Origin: Topomyia yanbarensis
Taxonomy: Eukaryota; Arthropoda; Insecta; Diptera; Culicidae
Reading direction: 5' to 3'
Assembly (NCBI RefSeq): GCF_030247195.1
Contig: NC_080671.1
Location: forward strand, 207,353,456 to 207,417,455
DNA: 64,000 nucleotides
Shown here: positions 1 through 12,606 of the stretch, one piece after another
Layout: the number at the start of each line of letters is the position of its first letter
Position numbering within the stretch: the stretch's first letter is position 1
Translations under genes and position numbers: made by a program
Notes under the pieces: generated by a model
Database searches by the model: none
What the model saw: only the letters and a program-made list of their open reading frames with translations
Told to the model about the DNA's origin: nothing

Positions 1-1290
1 GTCGGCATTATATTGTTCTTTTCATCGACTGTCCGAAAATGTCTTTCGTGTCCTAACGGTACCAGTACTACAAGCTTGTGCTGGGGTTTCAATCCAAATA
101 CATTCATACACTAATCTTATTCATTCATCCTCAATCAGTGACCTACTCGATCATTCACATTCCGATAAGCACTTCGAATTGACCCCAAAACAATTTCATC
201 TTATCATTCACACATGCATTCATTCCTTCAATACGATTCTGCACTCATACATTCACACATACCATACCGCTTAACACGTCATCGTTTCTCCCACTCACAG
301 ACATTCCGGACAAAAAGTTTGTATATTCGTCCCTTTTCGCCTCAAAACGCTTCGTAAACGCAAAAGAAACATTTGAGAGGGACCAAAGAATGTCTTTCGC
401 ATAATTTAAAAATATCAAAATGATTCCCGCTGGAATCAAACGAATCATCCCAGGTTTAACCACAAACCCAAAATAATGCGAAATAAAACTATTATTTGAT
501 TCGAAATCGAAGACGCGGTATCGTTTTAACTCACATCTCTCTCTAACACCCATACCATCCTGATCCGAATCGGGCCACACCTGAATGTTGCATAACCTTG
601 GTGCGAACATCGGGGAAAACGTCAAAAATGATGATGATGGAATGGATGAATGAATCATCATCAAAAACAAAACAATACGGATCGCGGAATCGTCGCCCAC
701 ATCGTATTTCGCGATTTTTACCCGTTTTGCGGATTTTCCGCGTAGGAAACCACGTTCCGCGAGTTGTGTGTGTCCCTACTGAAGAAGGGATTGCTAATTT
801 TTTTGGTGTTCGGTGCCCCAAACAAGGGGAAAATTTGTTTTTCTATGCACCCGTAGGTGCGAGTGTTCTCCACGGAAAGGGGTTTAAAAAAAATTATTTT
901 GCCGAACACGGCTGATAGTAATATGTGTGCATCCGACGGGCAAGAAACGGTACGGTAGGTGCGTTTTATTTCTTCCTGGATACTGGTTAAGTGAGTAAAT
1001 TTTCTTTACAGTAACCGTCTCGACTGCCGGTGCAAAGCAAATTAGTGAGTTAGCTTTTTAACCTAGCCGTAGCGAGGCCCAGAAAAAGTGCATGGGGAGG
1101 GTTTTAAAATTCTCCCCGCGGCAGATTTGGTCTTCCACAATAAAAATAGAGAAGACGGAGAAACTTATTTTGTTTTTTATTCGGACCAAAGTCCGTGGTG
1201 TTGCCGTCGGGAACTGACGGCAGCTTTTGAAAAACTCCCAAGTGAGTAATCCATATAAAAGCATACCGTCAGTCCACAGACAGCACGGAA
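1..1290. other. Left edge, possible 3' LTR/flank of the Ty3/gypsy remnant
   Basis: No protein is recognised. Read on the minus strand past the integrase stop, there is a purine run (GCGGGGAGAA, about 1112-1121) that resembles a polypurine tract, then an AATAAA (complement at about 965-970). This suits the start and R region of a 3' LTR. No second LTR copy is in the window, so its limits cannot be set. From 1 to about 900 I see no further structure. Confidence 0.3.
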
Positions 1291-1296
1291 AAGTTT

Positions 1297-2305
1297 TTAT
1301 GCTGGTTTAAGGAGATTTGCTGGCCAAACTCCGAGATTTTTACCGGCCATATCCTCCAGCTCGTAGAAGGATACACCCTTTTTTGAGACAATTTTAGCCG
1401 GTAAGTATTGTGGTCCAAGTTTAGCATTGTAAGACTCGAGTGCATACGACAACTTCATGTTTCGACGGTACACCATTTGTCCCGTTTCAAAAGGTTTGGA
1501 GAACTTTCGATGACGCAAGTTGTACTGATGTCGAATGCCCTCGCTTGCCTTTGCCAAATTCTTGACCACAATCTCCCGGATTTTGTCTAACTGTTGGTGT
1601 CTTGTTTCTAGGTCACCCTCACCGGAAATCCTGCTGAAGTCATCGGCAGATGCCATTTCACACCCGTGTATAATGAAATGAGGACTAAATCCAGTGGAGG
1701 AATGAACGGTAGTATTTAGGATGCGCTCCACATCACTGATGTGGACATCCCAGTTGCGCTGCTCGGTTCGAGCATATGCCCGGATTGCGGTGTTTATCGA
1801 GCGATTTGTTCGCTCCACTGGGTTAGCCTGCGAATGATAGCGGGAGTTCAGCCAATGTTTGACGTTGGTTTCTTTTATGAATTGACTGAACTCCTTCGAG
1901 GTGAAGGTGGAGGCATTGTCGCTTAGCAGAATTTCCGGGCTACCATGGCGATTGAACCACTGTTCGCATAGTATCGTACAGAGTGATGTACTAGCGATTT
2001 TGCGAACGGGGGTTAACATGACGTACTTGCTGAAGACGTCGAGGACGACAAGCAAGTGTTGATTGCCACGTTTGCTTTTTGGAAGAGGACCAATATAGTC
2101 CACAGAAACCATTCGCCATGGTGCATTAGTCGCACGCGACTGACCCATTTCGGGCTGGACTGGGACGAAAGGAGCTTTGATTTCCTTGCACGTCCCACAT
2201 TCTCGAATAAACTTTCGTACTTCCGATCCCATACGAGGCCAGTAATATCGCAACTGCACTTCGTGGATCGTTTTATCGTATCCCACGTGAAGCAAATTTC
2301 GTGAG
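1297..2305 (-). pseudogene. Ty3/gypsy-type integrase (3' part of pol)
   Basis: On the minus strand, a HHCC zinc-binding segment (HVGYDKTIHEVQLRYYWPRM with the paired cysteines of CGTCKE) precedes a complete DDE core. The first Asp is in VDYIGPLP, the second in LSDNAS, and the Glu in ANPVERTNRS. A C-terminal domain follows and ends at a stop near 1297. The frame is shifted relative to the upstream RT/RNase H by an indel near 2300, so the polyprotein cannot be made. Family assignment (Ty3/gypsy rather than BEL or copia) rests on domain order and motif style. Confidence 0.85.
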
Positions 2306-3371
2306 TACGTTGAATCAAATCTTGACGGAACTCGGGTGCTGGGACGAGTTTCCAACTGAACCGCGAGTCGCACGGAACAACTTTCGAGTTTACATACTTG
2401 AAAAGTTGATCATTTTCTACTTTGAAGTCGGCATAGTCGTCAGGATTTTGGATAACTTTGGACTTCATGGAACAGTACCAGTCTGAGGTGGACAAAGCGG
2501 AAACGGCTGCTACGGCCCGGGATAACGCATCTGGAACGACATTGTCCTTGCCTTTCCGGTGCTCAATAGACATGTCGTAGAGTTGTAATTCCAAACTCCA
2601 ACGACTCAAGCGTGAACTGGTTTTCCATTTAGTCTTCAGTATCCATGTAATCGCTGACGAATCAGTGACCAGTCGAAAATGATAACCTTCCAAGTAACCT
2701 CGGAAGTGTTCAACCGCCATTATCACCGCCAGACCTTCCTTCTCAGTTGCATGATAGTTCCTTTGGGGAGTGAGTTTGTGAGAAAAGTAAGCAACTACTT
2801 TCTCACCCTCGGGATACTCCTGCACCAGAACAGCAGCAACTGCTACGTCACTAGCGTCTGTCTGAAGGATGAACTCTTTGGAGAAGTCTGGTGGGACTAA
2901 AACTGGAGGAGTGACTAGAAGTTCCTTAATTTTAAGGAACGCGAGTTCTGCCTCGGAGTTCCAAACTAAGCTCATGGTTTTCGTTTTGAGCAGATCGGTC
3001 AAGGGAGCAGTGACCTCACTGAACCGCTCAATAAAACGTCGGTAATAACCGCACATACCGAGGAAACGACGAAGTTTCGTCACGGTAACCGGTCGCTCGT
3101 AGTCGAGAATCGGTTGAATTTTGTCAGGATTGACCTTGAGTCCGTCCCGATTCAACAAATAACCAAGAAACTTAAGTTCGGGGACTCCAAAACGGGATTT
3201 TTCCAAATTGATGGTTAGATTGGCTCTTGCTAGACAATCGGTCACTGCTTTGAGCAACTGTATGTGATGCTGGAACGTTTCGCTTACGACGATGATGTCA
3301 TCTAGGTAGACGAAAACATAAGGTTCCCATTTACCGCGTCCTAGAACCTGGTCCATCAGTCGCGCCAGAGT
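2298..3371 (-). pseudogene. Ty3/gypsy-type reverse transcriptase and RNase H (truncated)
   Basis: On the minus strand, the RT palm motif VYLDDIIV lies near the 5' end, followed by FLGYLLNRDGL and the thumb (LRRFLGMCGYYRRFI). RNase H then follows (ILQTDASDVAVAA, ATEKEGLAV, LVTDSSAITW, HRKGKDNVVPDALSR). The N-terminal half of RT, protease and gag are missing: homology stops at about 3371, exactly where a 'TA + cccgatcag' transposon terminus starts. The frame is lost near 2300. A dead copy. Confidence 0.85.
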
Positions 3372-3372
3372 A

Positions 3373-3480
3373 CCCGATCAGAACGACATAACAGAAAGCT
3401 ATCAAATTTATATCTCATGTTGATATTTATTACTCACTGTGTTATTTTTGTGATATCCCAATCAGCAAGGCAAGCCAACT
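3373..3480. mobile_element. Left terminus of a TA-flanked 'cccgatcag' DNA element
   Basis: The terminus CCCGATCAGAA preceded by TA is shared with the MITEs at 21912 and 23535, and in reverse with CTGATCGGG at 6885-6893. It cuts the gypsy RT. It may pair with the 6885 terminus as one 3.5-kb element, or be a solo end. Confidence 0.45.
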
Positions 3481-3611
3481 TATATCAAGATTATATCTTC
3501 TGGTGATATCATTGAACTGCTAATATGATTTTAATGTACGCATATAACGATGGTGTTATAATATATTACATATTCATTCACAATTATTATTGATTGCTAA
3601 CTCTAAATTGT

Positions 3612-3666
3612 AAAGGGGCAAATGACCAGTTGGTTAAAGCCCCAATAAACAAATCAATCAATCAAC
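3612..3666 (+). repeat. Probable 3' tail of a non-LTR retrotransposon
   Basis: A small hairpin (GGGGC at about 3616 with GCCCC at about 3639) is followed by AATAAACAAATCAATCAATC. A stem plus a simple (AATC)n tail is typical of mosquito LINE 3' ends. No coding part is attached. Confidence 0.4.
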
Positions 3667-5345
3667 TGTGAATGATTGTTATATTATACAAATGACTGTC
3701 TATTTGCTAATACGCTGAAGCCTCTTTTTATGCGTATATATTCAACATTTTAAAGCAAATTTTCGAAGTTTTTATTGATTTCCTTATGTTTGCGTTTTCC
3801 ACATGGATATTCAAAGTTCCACTATTTTGAGAATAGATAAGTTTTAGATGCAAGTGGTCTGAAAACTTGAAAGTAAGGTGTTTAACTTACTTGGTTGCAT
3901 TTTGATTAAGAGATTACCTGTTTTTTGAGACACTCGTCTGACGCGCAACTTCGAATATGTGGCATATGATTTCAATGTTGAAGCCTTTATTCAAAAAGTT
4001 TTGGAATCGTAAAGTTATCAATAAGCTATTCTAAAGATAATAATTTTCATATAAAACTTTTTTTAAAGAAGATGCAGGAAGTATCAAACACTCCAGATGA
4101 AATAAAGAAACGCGGATTCAAATAAAAAAACATTTTTAAACTATTTGTTATGGTTTAGTCAAATAAGTATATAAATAATTTTCTTTTAATTAATTGTGCA
4201 TATTGCGAAAACGAATTTTCAGAACTTAAACAACTGTTTGATATATACTGATTTCCACAAAACCGTTATTAATTTTGAGTATCTTCGAGGATCTTCAGTC
4301 CGATTTATGCGGGTTTTTCATAAACAACCGAAACTTGTCCAGTTTGTGGGTATCTTGTTTTGTGCGTTCGAGTTACCAAAGCATTGTAATTTTTTCATTT
4401 AAACTCCCGCATAAAAATAGTTGAGTTTGAGATTGTTGTATTCCCTCATTCCACCTAAGACAGTTTGACATTTACAATGAACTGACAATTGTTTTGAATG
4501 CGCATATGTACTAATGTTTCCGTTGTATTCGATGGTTCTTCGTTCGTTTTAAAAAAACATCGAACTAACAAATTTTCGTAACAATCAAGATATTTGATTC
4601 ATTTTGTAGAAAGTTAAAAAAGGAAGAATGCGACCTGTTCAAATTGTTGAAAAATTAATATTTGTGAGTATGCTGCATAAAGCTATCAATATTCCAAAAG
4701 GGCCTAGAAATCTTTGAATATATACATATCCCAGCTGGTATTGTTGTTTGCTGTTACAATTTAAATATGTGTTTTAGATAGTGCTTGAAAGAGCTAAAAA
4801 CTTTAATGTAAAAATATTGAATAATTTCCTCCATAAAACTAAAATTTAGAAAAGAAAATGTATTTTTGAAAACATGAAATATTCCAAAATTTGTCACACC
4901 GAAGAATCCTCAACAATTTCTCGACTTTTATGATTATCTGTTATAATATTCGCAGATAGATTGAACTATTGTAAAAAATTGTATTTCTGCGAATTTATTA
5001 GATATGAGATTATTGTACTGGTTTGCTTAATCTTCCCCATATAAATAATGACAATAAGAAAACCCCGAAAACAACTTTACTCGAAATCTCAAAATGCAAG
5101 CCTCAAAACTTTGGTATTTGTTTCTTTGAATCCATGTCGTATTCTCCGTAAAATAATGTAGGTAACTTATCCGCTCAATGTTACCATATCGCATCGACAT
5201 TATTTCGAAAAATCGTGTAAATTATGTTAACGTACAAGAGAAGCACCGAAGCGCACTATTCAGAATCTAAAAATAGCCCCAAATTTCTAATCTGAAAAGA
5301 CATCATAAAGCTTTCTAGTCTATCGTAATATAGGCAGCTGTAGTA
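3667..5345. other. AT-rich non-coding stretch
   Basis: There is no recognisable gene. Short ORFs (for example 4196-4402) have no family signature. It may be the interior of a 3373-6894 element. Confidence 0.4.
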
Positions 5346-6242
5346 GGGTAACAGGGGTATTTTGGACCGCTTTAGGAAGTCATGAGAAAAAATCTGAAAA
5401 AAATACGGTTTGGCTACGTAATCTGGATCATTTTAAAGTCTAATATGTACGGCATTATGATTTTTTTGGATATGTAGTGTTCTAAATAGTCAAATAAACC
5501 TTAATAATTGGGAAAAATGACAAATCGTGAAAGCGCATTTTTCTTATTTTGGACCCATCAACTTTATTTTGGACCGTAAACAAAGCATATTTTGGACCAT
5601 CGATTTTCCTTTGTACCATTGCTGTAAACATATTTTGGACCGATATAGAAACAGATTTTGGACCATCTAAATGTTCACATATCTTACTTTGTATGATGAA
5701 TTTATACATGATTTACTAAGAAGTGCTTTTCTAGGAACAAAAAGTGAACTTTTTTTTAATGCAGAGTAGATATGCAAAGAGGTGTCAGAGTTAATTGGGA
5801 GCATGGCGATAATATGTTATCCTTTGGAAATAGCTAACAAATTTTGGACATACCCAAAGTAACAATTTTCATACATCTGATTGCTTTTTTCAACCTAAAA
5901 TCGATTTCTTATGTATTTTATAAAGATAATAATGATGTTTGCATGATTGAAATGTATGCACTTTATAAATAATAACTCTTCGATGTTGGTGACAACAATG
6001 CAACCTCCTCCTGATTTTGGATCAGTTCAGCTGAAATGTGAAAACACGATTAAAAATTTTCAATTCAATGGTTCCTATTAAACCATCTGACTCAGAATAC
6101 ACCGGGAGTTGCTTTCTAGCATAATAATTTCAGTGTTACGTTTGCAATATTTCAATTTGTTATGAGCTTTAAATGGAAAAATGTACAAATAATCGTCAAG
6201 TGGTCCAAAATATGGTACTGGTCCAAAATACCCTCGTTACCC
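5346..6242. mobile_element. 897-bp TA-flanked DNA element with repeated 'ttttggacc'
   Basis: The left end GGGTAACAGGGGTATTTTGG (after TA at 5344-5345) is mirrored by the right end CCAAAATACCCTCGTTACCC (before TA at 6243-6244). The 9-mer ttttggacc or its complement recurs about nine times inside, mostly near the ends, as expected for transposase-binding repeats. No transposase ORF is seen. TA duplication suggests the Tc1/mariner/pogo group. Confidence 0.8.
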
Positions 6243-6709
6243 TAGTGAGTAAAACTGCATGAAAACAAAGTGTATGACACAAGGAAAACAAACAGTTCTT
6301 AGGCTTTGGCAAAGTTCAATGTGTGCGTTCTAGAAACAAGATGCATCTATAATCGTTTTGCCCTTGACGGACTCGAGGAATATTATGCTACCATTAAACA
6401 TCAGTCGAAAGCAACGTTGTTGGTTCATGCAGGAAACATCCACATAAAACTCAGAATACCCAGGTTCAAATCCCTATAATCCACAAATAACCATCAGCGT
6501 GTCATATATTCGTAATAACAATCAGCCAGCATGTATGCAATCATTTGACCAAACTATAAAAAGCTTTTGCTATATGAAGCTTTTTGCTGCCAAACGAAAA
6601 CGCCTTAATGTATGCTATATTTTTCTATTCTATTTTTAGACTTGCACGCTAAATTCGTTGATACTATACAATAGGTAATAAAACCTATATTGGCAGTGGG
6701 GGAACCTAA

Positions 6710-6894
6710 CAAAATTTGTTATAATTCTGATAGAAGCCAATCACAGGTTGTCATATTTTTGATATATACCAGAAGAATTTCTGTTATGTTTTCTGTTATT
6801 TTACCAACTAACGAGACCAAAATTATAACACAACTTGTTATCATAACAAAGTAACTCAGTCTGTAATAATTTTGTTATTTCTTTCTGATCGGGA
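6710..6894. mobile_element. Right terminus of a 'cccgatcag' family element
   Basis: A segment rich in gttata / ttgttat motifs ends in CTGATCGGGA followed by TA at 6895-6896. This is the reverse complement of the terminus at 3373. It resembles the right end of the 21912-22389 MITE. Confidence 0.5.
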
Positions 6895-7038
6895 TATGGG
6901 GGGTTAGTAGAGTGGGAGTGGAGGATGCGTCAGAAATCCTTCATCTTATTTCGGTATACGGGGTGGATGAAGGAAATGTGCTCGTGAGGGTGGTCCAAGG
7001 GGAGGGGTGTGATGAAGGAAGGAGGTGTAAGGGCAAGG

Positions 7039-7051
7039 CGGGGGGGGGGGG
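7039..7051 (+). repeat. Poly-G run
   Basis: About 13 consecutive G in a purine-rich stretch. A similar run lies at about 32820. Confidence 0.8.
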
Positions 7052-7079
7052 GCTAGGGGCGACGATGCAATACTCAACT

Positions 7080-9090
7080 GCATATTTTGCCTTCCATTTG
7101 AGACTTGGTTTGAGAAAATCGGTTCAGTCATCACCGAAGAACCGATATGGCTTTAATTGTGGAATATGCCCGGAATTCCGGACTTCCTATATTCAAAGAA
7201 TTCCTTCGGACTATATTCAAAGAATGTTTGATTGGTAATCAGTGATCTAGATCTGCGAGTAGAAGTAATTTGGTGACCATTTCAATAGTTTTTAGCATCT
7301 GAGGTATTACGATTGTACCGATTTATATGGGAAATTCCAGTGTATCCTTACTAACACCCCTGTAACTCCGGAATCAAGAGTCAGAACCGAATGAAATTCG
7401 GCAGCAGTCAATGGTATCACTGTATCTTTCATTTGAAATCAAGTTTGTCAAAATCGGTAGAAAATTCGTTGGGGAATGGGTGTGATATTAGCTTAGGAAC
7501 TTGGCGGGTTCCCCGGGGGCGTCATGAACCGTCATAGGTGGCCAATGCGGTCAACGCTGCTTTAATTGATTATTAGTGATTCAGACCCGCGAACTAGAGT
7601 AATTTTACATCAATTTTAATATGTATTACAGCATTTGTCATTTGTCACTGGTGGTACCAGTTTATATGGGAATTTGCTGTGTGACCGCACTCTTTAACCC
7701 GTAACTCCGGAACCGGAATTCGGATCAACTCAATAGCAGCTTATGGGAGCGTTATACCTTTCATATGAAACTAAGTTTGCGAAAATCGGTTCAGCCATCT
7801 CTGAGAAAATTGTGTGAGTTTAAATGACACACACATACACACACAGACATTTGCCGATCTCGACGAACTGAATCGAATGGTGAATGACACTCGGCCCTAC
7901 GGGCCTCTGTTAAAAAGTCGATTTTTACAGTGATTGCATAGCCTTTCTTTATATGAGAAAGGCAAAAAGATAACATAAAATCTCGACGTTTCATGCATTT
8001 TAAAGATGTTTGGCATCAAAAATACGAATTCGATTTCCGAAATTTCATGGGGTCCCCTTTGAAAAAAAAAATGAGTTCCGGCTTATATGGGAATTTTACA
8101 TGTGACCGGACGATTTAGTCTATATTTCCGGACCCATATAAGCGATCCGTACGAAATTTTATGGACATCTATGGGGATATTATAGCTATCATTTGGGACT
8201 AAGTTTGTGAAAATCGGCCCAACCATTTCCGGGAAACTGATGTGAGTTCGTAAATTTTGAAAGATGGCCGCTTTTCCCGGGCACTTCCGGAACCGTCTAT
8301 GGTGGTCAATGTAGTCAACGAAAGTTTGGTTGGCCGTCGGTGACCTAGAACAGCAAATTTAAGTTGTTTGAGAGACATTTTAGCGAAATTTTTACCTTTT
8401 TGCTTTTATCGGAGTATCGGTTTGAATCACAATTTGCTATGTGATCGCACGCCACAATCTGTAACTCCGGAACCGGAAGTCGGATCGGGATGAAATTAAA
8501 TAGCCATTTACGGGGACGCAATACCTTTCATTTGAGGCTAAGTTTAGTCGAATCGATCTAGCCATCTCCGAGAAACCGATGTGACTGTTATTCTGAATTT
8601 AGATACTTCCGCCGGGGCTTCCGGAACCGATGATGGTGGCCAATGTGGCCAAACAGACTTTGAATGGATGTTAGTGACCTGATACTACAAATCGAATCAG
8701 TTGTGGTCATATATTGGAAAAAATTTCACCTTTATACATTCATTGCTGAATTTATTAAAATCGACATTTTCTGCGTGTTTGTACTCATCACCCTGTAATT
8801 CCGGAACCGGAAGTTGGATCCATTAGAAATTCAATAGCAGCCTATGAGAGCGTTGCACCTTTCATTTGAGACTAAGTTTGTCAAAATCGGTTCAGCCATC
8901 CCTGAGAAAAATGAGTGACATTTTTGGTCACATACACACATACATACGCACATACACACACACACATACATACACAGACATTTGCCGAACTCGACGAACT
9001 GAATCGAATGGTACCGGGCCTCCGTTAGAAAGTCGGTTTTCAGAGCAATTGCAATACCTTTCTATTGAGAAACGCGAAAATCAATATGTA
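7080..9090 (+). repeat. Cluster of the dispersed Aedes 'ctccggaaccgg' repeat
   Basis: Five diverged units start at about 7366, 7690, 8121, 8460 and 8792. Each carries 'gtaactccggaaccggaagt', then about 80-100 bp later 'catttgagactaagtttgt' and 'aaaatcggttcagccatc'. Two copies of an end module (7830-7970 and 8930-9080) have (CA)n-rich DNA, 'catttgccgaactcgacga' and 'cggcc..cgggcct', then 'cctttct..gagaaa'. Spacing is 320-430 bp. No coding capacity. Related single copies occur at about 23290, 24120, 24790, 58440 and 59730. Confidence 0.8.
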
Positions 9091-9184
9091 ATCCCCTAGT
9101 TTTAAGTAATTCGAAATGTAAAACAAACCAAGATTGGCAGCTAACGCAAACCTACCTTATCAAATAAACAAATTGAATAAAAAA

Positions 9185-9790
9185 ACTATATGTACAGGTC
9201 AAATGTTGTCAAATATAAGGTCAAGATAGCATCATTTTGAAACCGCCAATTTCGGAGGTTTAGTATCTTCGATGAGTTTTACAAATGTTAAACAGCGCAT
9301 CATTTGATAAAATTATTTTGACGGTATATCGTCTAAGAAGTATTTATGGTGAATTTTCTCAGGGTAATATTCATGACTACAATAAAGTCTCAACAAATTC
9401 TCTAAAGGCACGAACTCTGTTACTATTTTCTGAAAAATTAATTCTGCCTAATTTTGAAACTTCAAAAATTACGGTTTCGGAATTTTGCCATTTGGACAGT
9501 AAGATCGATTTTCATCAAACCCCCACCAAACCGAATTTCTGGCTACGCCGCTGACTTCAAGTAAGTAGAAACAAAGTCGTTCTACACTCGTTCACAAGAA
9601 ACTTCTTCGAATGCTGAATATCTATTATAATACATTGAAACCCCGATTTTATCAGTCAAATATGAACATATGTTTGATGGGGTCTAGCAGACGAACAAAA
9701 CTGAATTCGAGTAAATCCTTTCTTGAGCATGTTTGTTTGTGAAAATTATAAACTTGAAATTTTTTAATAGTTTTATTTTTTACTTAACCG
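9185..9790 (+). repeat. Dispersed repeat A, copy 1 (inverted copy at 57425-58040)
   Basis: About 600 bp matches the reverse complement of 57425-58040 with modest divergence. Shared blocks include 'gaaaccgccaatttcgg', 'ctacaataaagtctcaac' and 'gaatttctggctacgccgct'. No protein signature. Probably a non-autonomous transposon, since the two copies sit in unrelated surroundings. Confidence 0.75.
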
Positions 9791-10156
9791 TGATTTTTAA
9801 TGAATAGTGACCATCGCTTCACAACGTAGTCTATTTTTCATGGCTTGCGGTGAGCACGATCTCTCGAATTGCTGAAATGAAAATTATGGAATAGAAATTA
9901 ATTTTTAGTATTCTTTACAGATTTAACTCGCCGCGCAGATAGCTTTGAATTAGACCCGCTGGTGCCCTAAGACGATTTCGCTAGATTTTCAGAGCACTGT
10001 GCACCCAGTACATTAACACAAGTGACGGAAGGTTATCGAAAAGTTTCGTGAAAATGAAAATTCCAGTAATGATGATGATTTTCCCAAACGGTTCGTGATC
10101 GAGAGGTTTTTATTTGTTCTTTGGCATTAGGATTAGCGATAATAATTCAAATCAAG
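9791..10156. other. Unassigned stretch
   Basis: I see no gene or clear repeat between repeat A and the LTR element. Confidence 0.4.
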
Positions 10157-10161
10157 GATAC

Positions 10162-10846
10162 TGTTTACGCCGGGATCTGGCCGATACTCAAGCCCGGGAA
10201 CCAGTGAAACACGACACACACAAAGCGGACGAACAGCACCCAAACAGGGAAACTAAACTAACTCGGCTGGCCCCGCACAGGCCAGCAAAAGGGCGTTCTT
10301 TTCCGCCTTCTGCAATCACTTTTAGCCCGCGCAACACTAAAAGTCTCTTTTCTACAACATAATATTTATGTACAATATATACACAAATAGTTATATTTGA
10401 ATTTCACTGTCCCGGTCCGTGGGGAAGCGGTCGTGCGACGTAAGCACGGCGAGCGCGACGCACAGTCAGTTGTGCTGGACTGTCTTGAGCGGCGTTAAAC
10501 TTAGTACTACCCGTCCGGTCCCACAGGCATGGTATGGGCTGACGGGTAAAAGATGATGATCGCCCCGAGTGTGTGCGATCCTCTTCAGTCGGTGCTGCTA
10601 CGGCAACGAATTTGCGTAGAAACCACCGGACTGCAAAAGTCATTGTTGGAAAGACCAGTAGCAATCAGCTGAACAGCAATGATATTAGCTTGCCTTCGTT
10701 TTACGTGTGTGCCAGCTGACCGAAATTGGAGAAGAAATTCATCTGTGCCACGGGTGGGAAATTATTCGATTTGGCACACTGTCAGCTGGTGTCGATTTTA
10801 GCGGTCAAAATAATTTTCCGATACTATGTTCACTTCGGCGTGAACA
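10162..10846 (-). repeat. LTR, 685 bp (3' LTR in element orientation)
   Basis: It has TG..CA termini. It lacks an 18-bp segment present in the partner LTR after 'tttcactg' (about 10410). The minus-strand ORF inside it is an LTR shadow, repeated in the other LTR. Confidence 0.92.
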
Positions 10847-10859
10847 TTCTCCCCGCCTT
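10847..10859 (-). promoter_or_regulatory. Polypurine tract of the LTR element
   Basis: The minus-strand sequence AAGGCGGGGAGAA directly abuts the 3' LTR TGTTCACG, the standard position of a plus-strand primer. Confidence 0.75.
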
Positions 10860-12588
10860 GAATTATCAAGGAAATTCAATCAGTAGTTGTTTAGGCCAGT
10901 GAGATGGGCCGAACTACGATAGAGTTGGTAGTGTTGACGATTCCGCTAGTTGGTATGGAGTAGCGGTGTAGCTGTGATGACGATCGTATAGTCTTTTTCT
11001 TGCGATGACGTAGTACGGGCCGGAAACTGTCCGGAGATAGTGTTGCTAGGTGATGGTGACTCGTCGACGGCGATCACAGAAAACATCTGTGCGGTCCAGT
11101 CTGCTACTGGAGTGGTGATCCCGTGACGTCACAAACGTTCGTGGTGATGGTAAGTGATTTCATACCGATATTCTGTCGGGATGATGCTCGTAGAGGGTGG
11201 AGTCCGATATTCTGTCGGAATGGTGATCGTAGCGCTTCGTTGATGTAGCGATGAGTGCACCTACGATCATGATAAAACGGTCCGAAATTCTGTCCGGATA
11301 GATGTGCGTACAGACCATAGTGCGGTTACCGATCACGATGAAAACTTACTTACTGTGTGTAGTGATGCGATGTGATCAACTTTGTGGTGCAATCCGTACA
11401 TCCGTGGACGGATTACACGCAAAAAAATGGATTCCCCCGGTCCAACCACAAGGAGTGCGTTGAGGAACAGAATCCCATGGAAAGTTGATCCAGGATGGGG
11501 TGAGCTGACGGATGACGTGGTAAATTTGGCGAATGTCACTTTCCGGTTGCATGATTTCTGGCGAATACGCGATCATAAATCCACCAAATCGCCCTTTAGT
11601 GGGACCAGAAAACATCAACGGTAAAATATGAAGCACTTGATTGCTTCCCAGGTCGGAAAGTGACTCGACATCCGTGTGTAGTTGTGTGTGTGAGAATCGT
11701 CCTTCGGTCGTCTTTGACGGGAAAAGTGAAGCCAATTGCTTCCAGAAAGAACGAATCGTGCGTATATGCGGGTTGACGTTGTGCGCATTTTGGCCACCCG
11801 GGATCCTTAACATGCCTAGTGTGCGCGTACGGGGTACGAAACAGCTCTTAATGCAGGTAGAGCAAATCCAGTGCAGGCTTATTTAGGCAGAATATGTGTT
11901 CGTGCCGGTGCGATTGATCATCGGATGGCGATGCATACGATGAACGGCGTTCTGTGCTGCACTAGATGAAGCGGCCGTCGGTTGCCGCGAATTGATGACG
12001 TGGGTTCGTTGGTTTGTGCATCTGATGCCACAATATGGCTGGTTTCGAGTGTGAATCGGGCTGGTAGTCTTCGTCGTAGGGTTTTCACTAACATGTGATG
12101 ACGTAAATGGCTCACAACGGTGCTCGTCCCGAAGAATCGCAGCGAAAGCGGGACGTGTTGTGGCCACGAATCGGTCCTGCTTGGACCTACTGTTACAGCG
12201 CGGTCGGTGTGTAACATTCGCGAATTGGGTTTGTTCTTCAACGGCAAGAAAAAAGACTACCAGACGCACCGATCTATTCACACACTTGAATGGAACTGCA
12301 CTCACCCATTTCCGTCGATGATGTGATGGAAAACGCGTCCCACAGCTGGCAGATTTGTTGCATAGCTCTCCAGCTGGCCGCCGACTCTCCAAATCAGCAG
12401 CGAAGGGGATCTCGATCCGCGTCTACGCAGTATTGGAAAATGGGTGCAGTCTCCATTGCATTTTCTCCCACAGACCGGGTAGATCGCGATGGCGCTCGCG
12501 AAAACAAAAGCGCGATCGTTGCGCGCGTTTTGCAGCGGACCGCTTGGCTTGCGGTAAATGGAGCGCCATCCTGCGGACTTGAGGGTCT
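10860..12588 (-). other. Interior of the LTR element, no recognised protein
   Basis: Open frames of up to 169 codons occur on the minus strand (11883-12392, 11376-11813), but they overlap each other and show no gag zinc knuckle or pol motif. GC content is higher than the surroundings. A diverged gag-like product cannot be excluded. Confidence 0.45.
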
Positions 12589-12606
12589 ATCCGGTTCGAA
12601 GGACCA
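12589..12606 (-). promoter_or_regulatory. Primer-binding site of the LTR element
   Basis: On the minus strand the 18 nt next to the 5' LTR read TGGTCCTTCGAACCGGAT. This begins TGG, complementary to a tRNA CCA end. The primer tRNA was not identified. Confidence 0.7.

Noticed and set aside
598..915. 105-codon + frame near the left edge
   Set aside because: No recognisable motif, and it overlaps opposite-strand frames of similar quality in a region likely to be LTR or flank.
11376..12392. Minus-strand frames of 145 and 169 codons in the LTR element as gag or a captured gene
   Set aside because: They overlap in different frames and show no zinc knuckle, capsid or enzyme motif; kept only as an open possibility in the interior entry.
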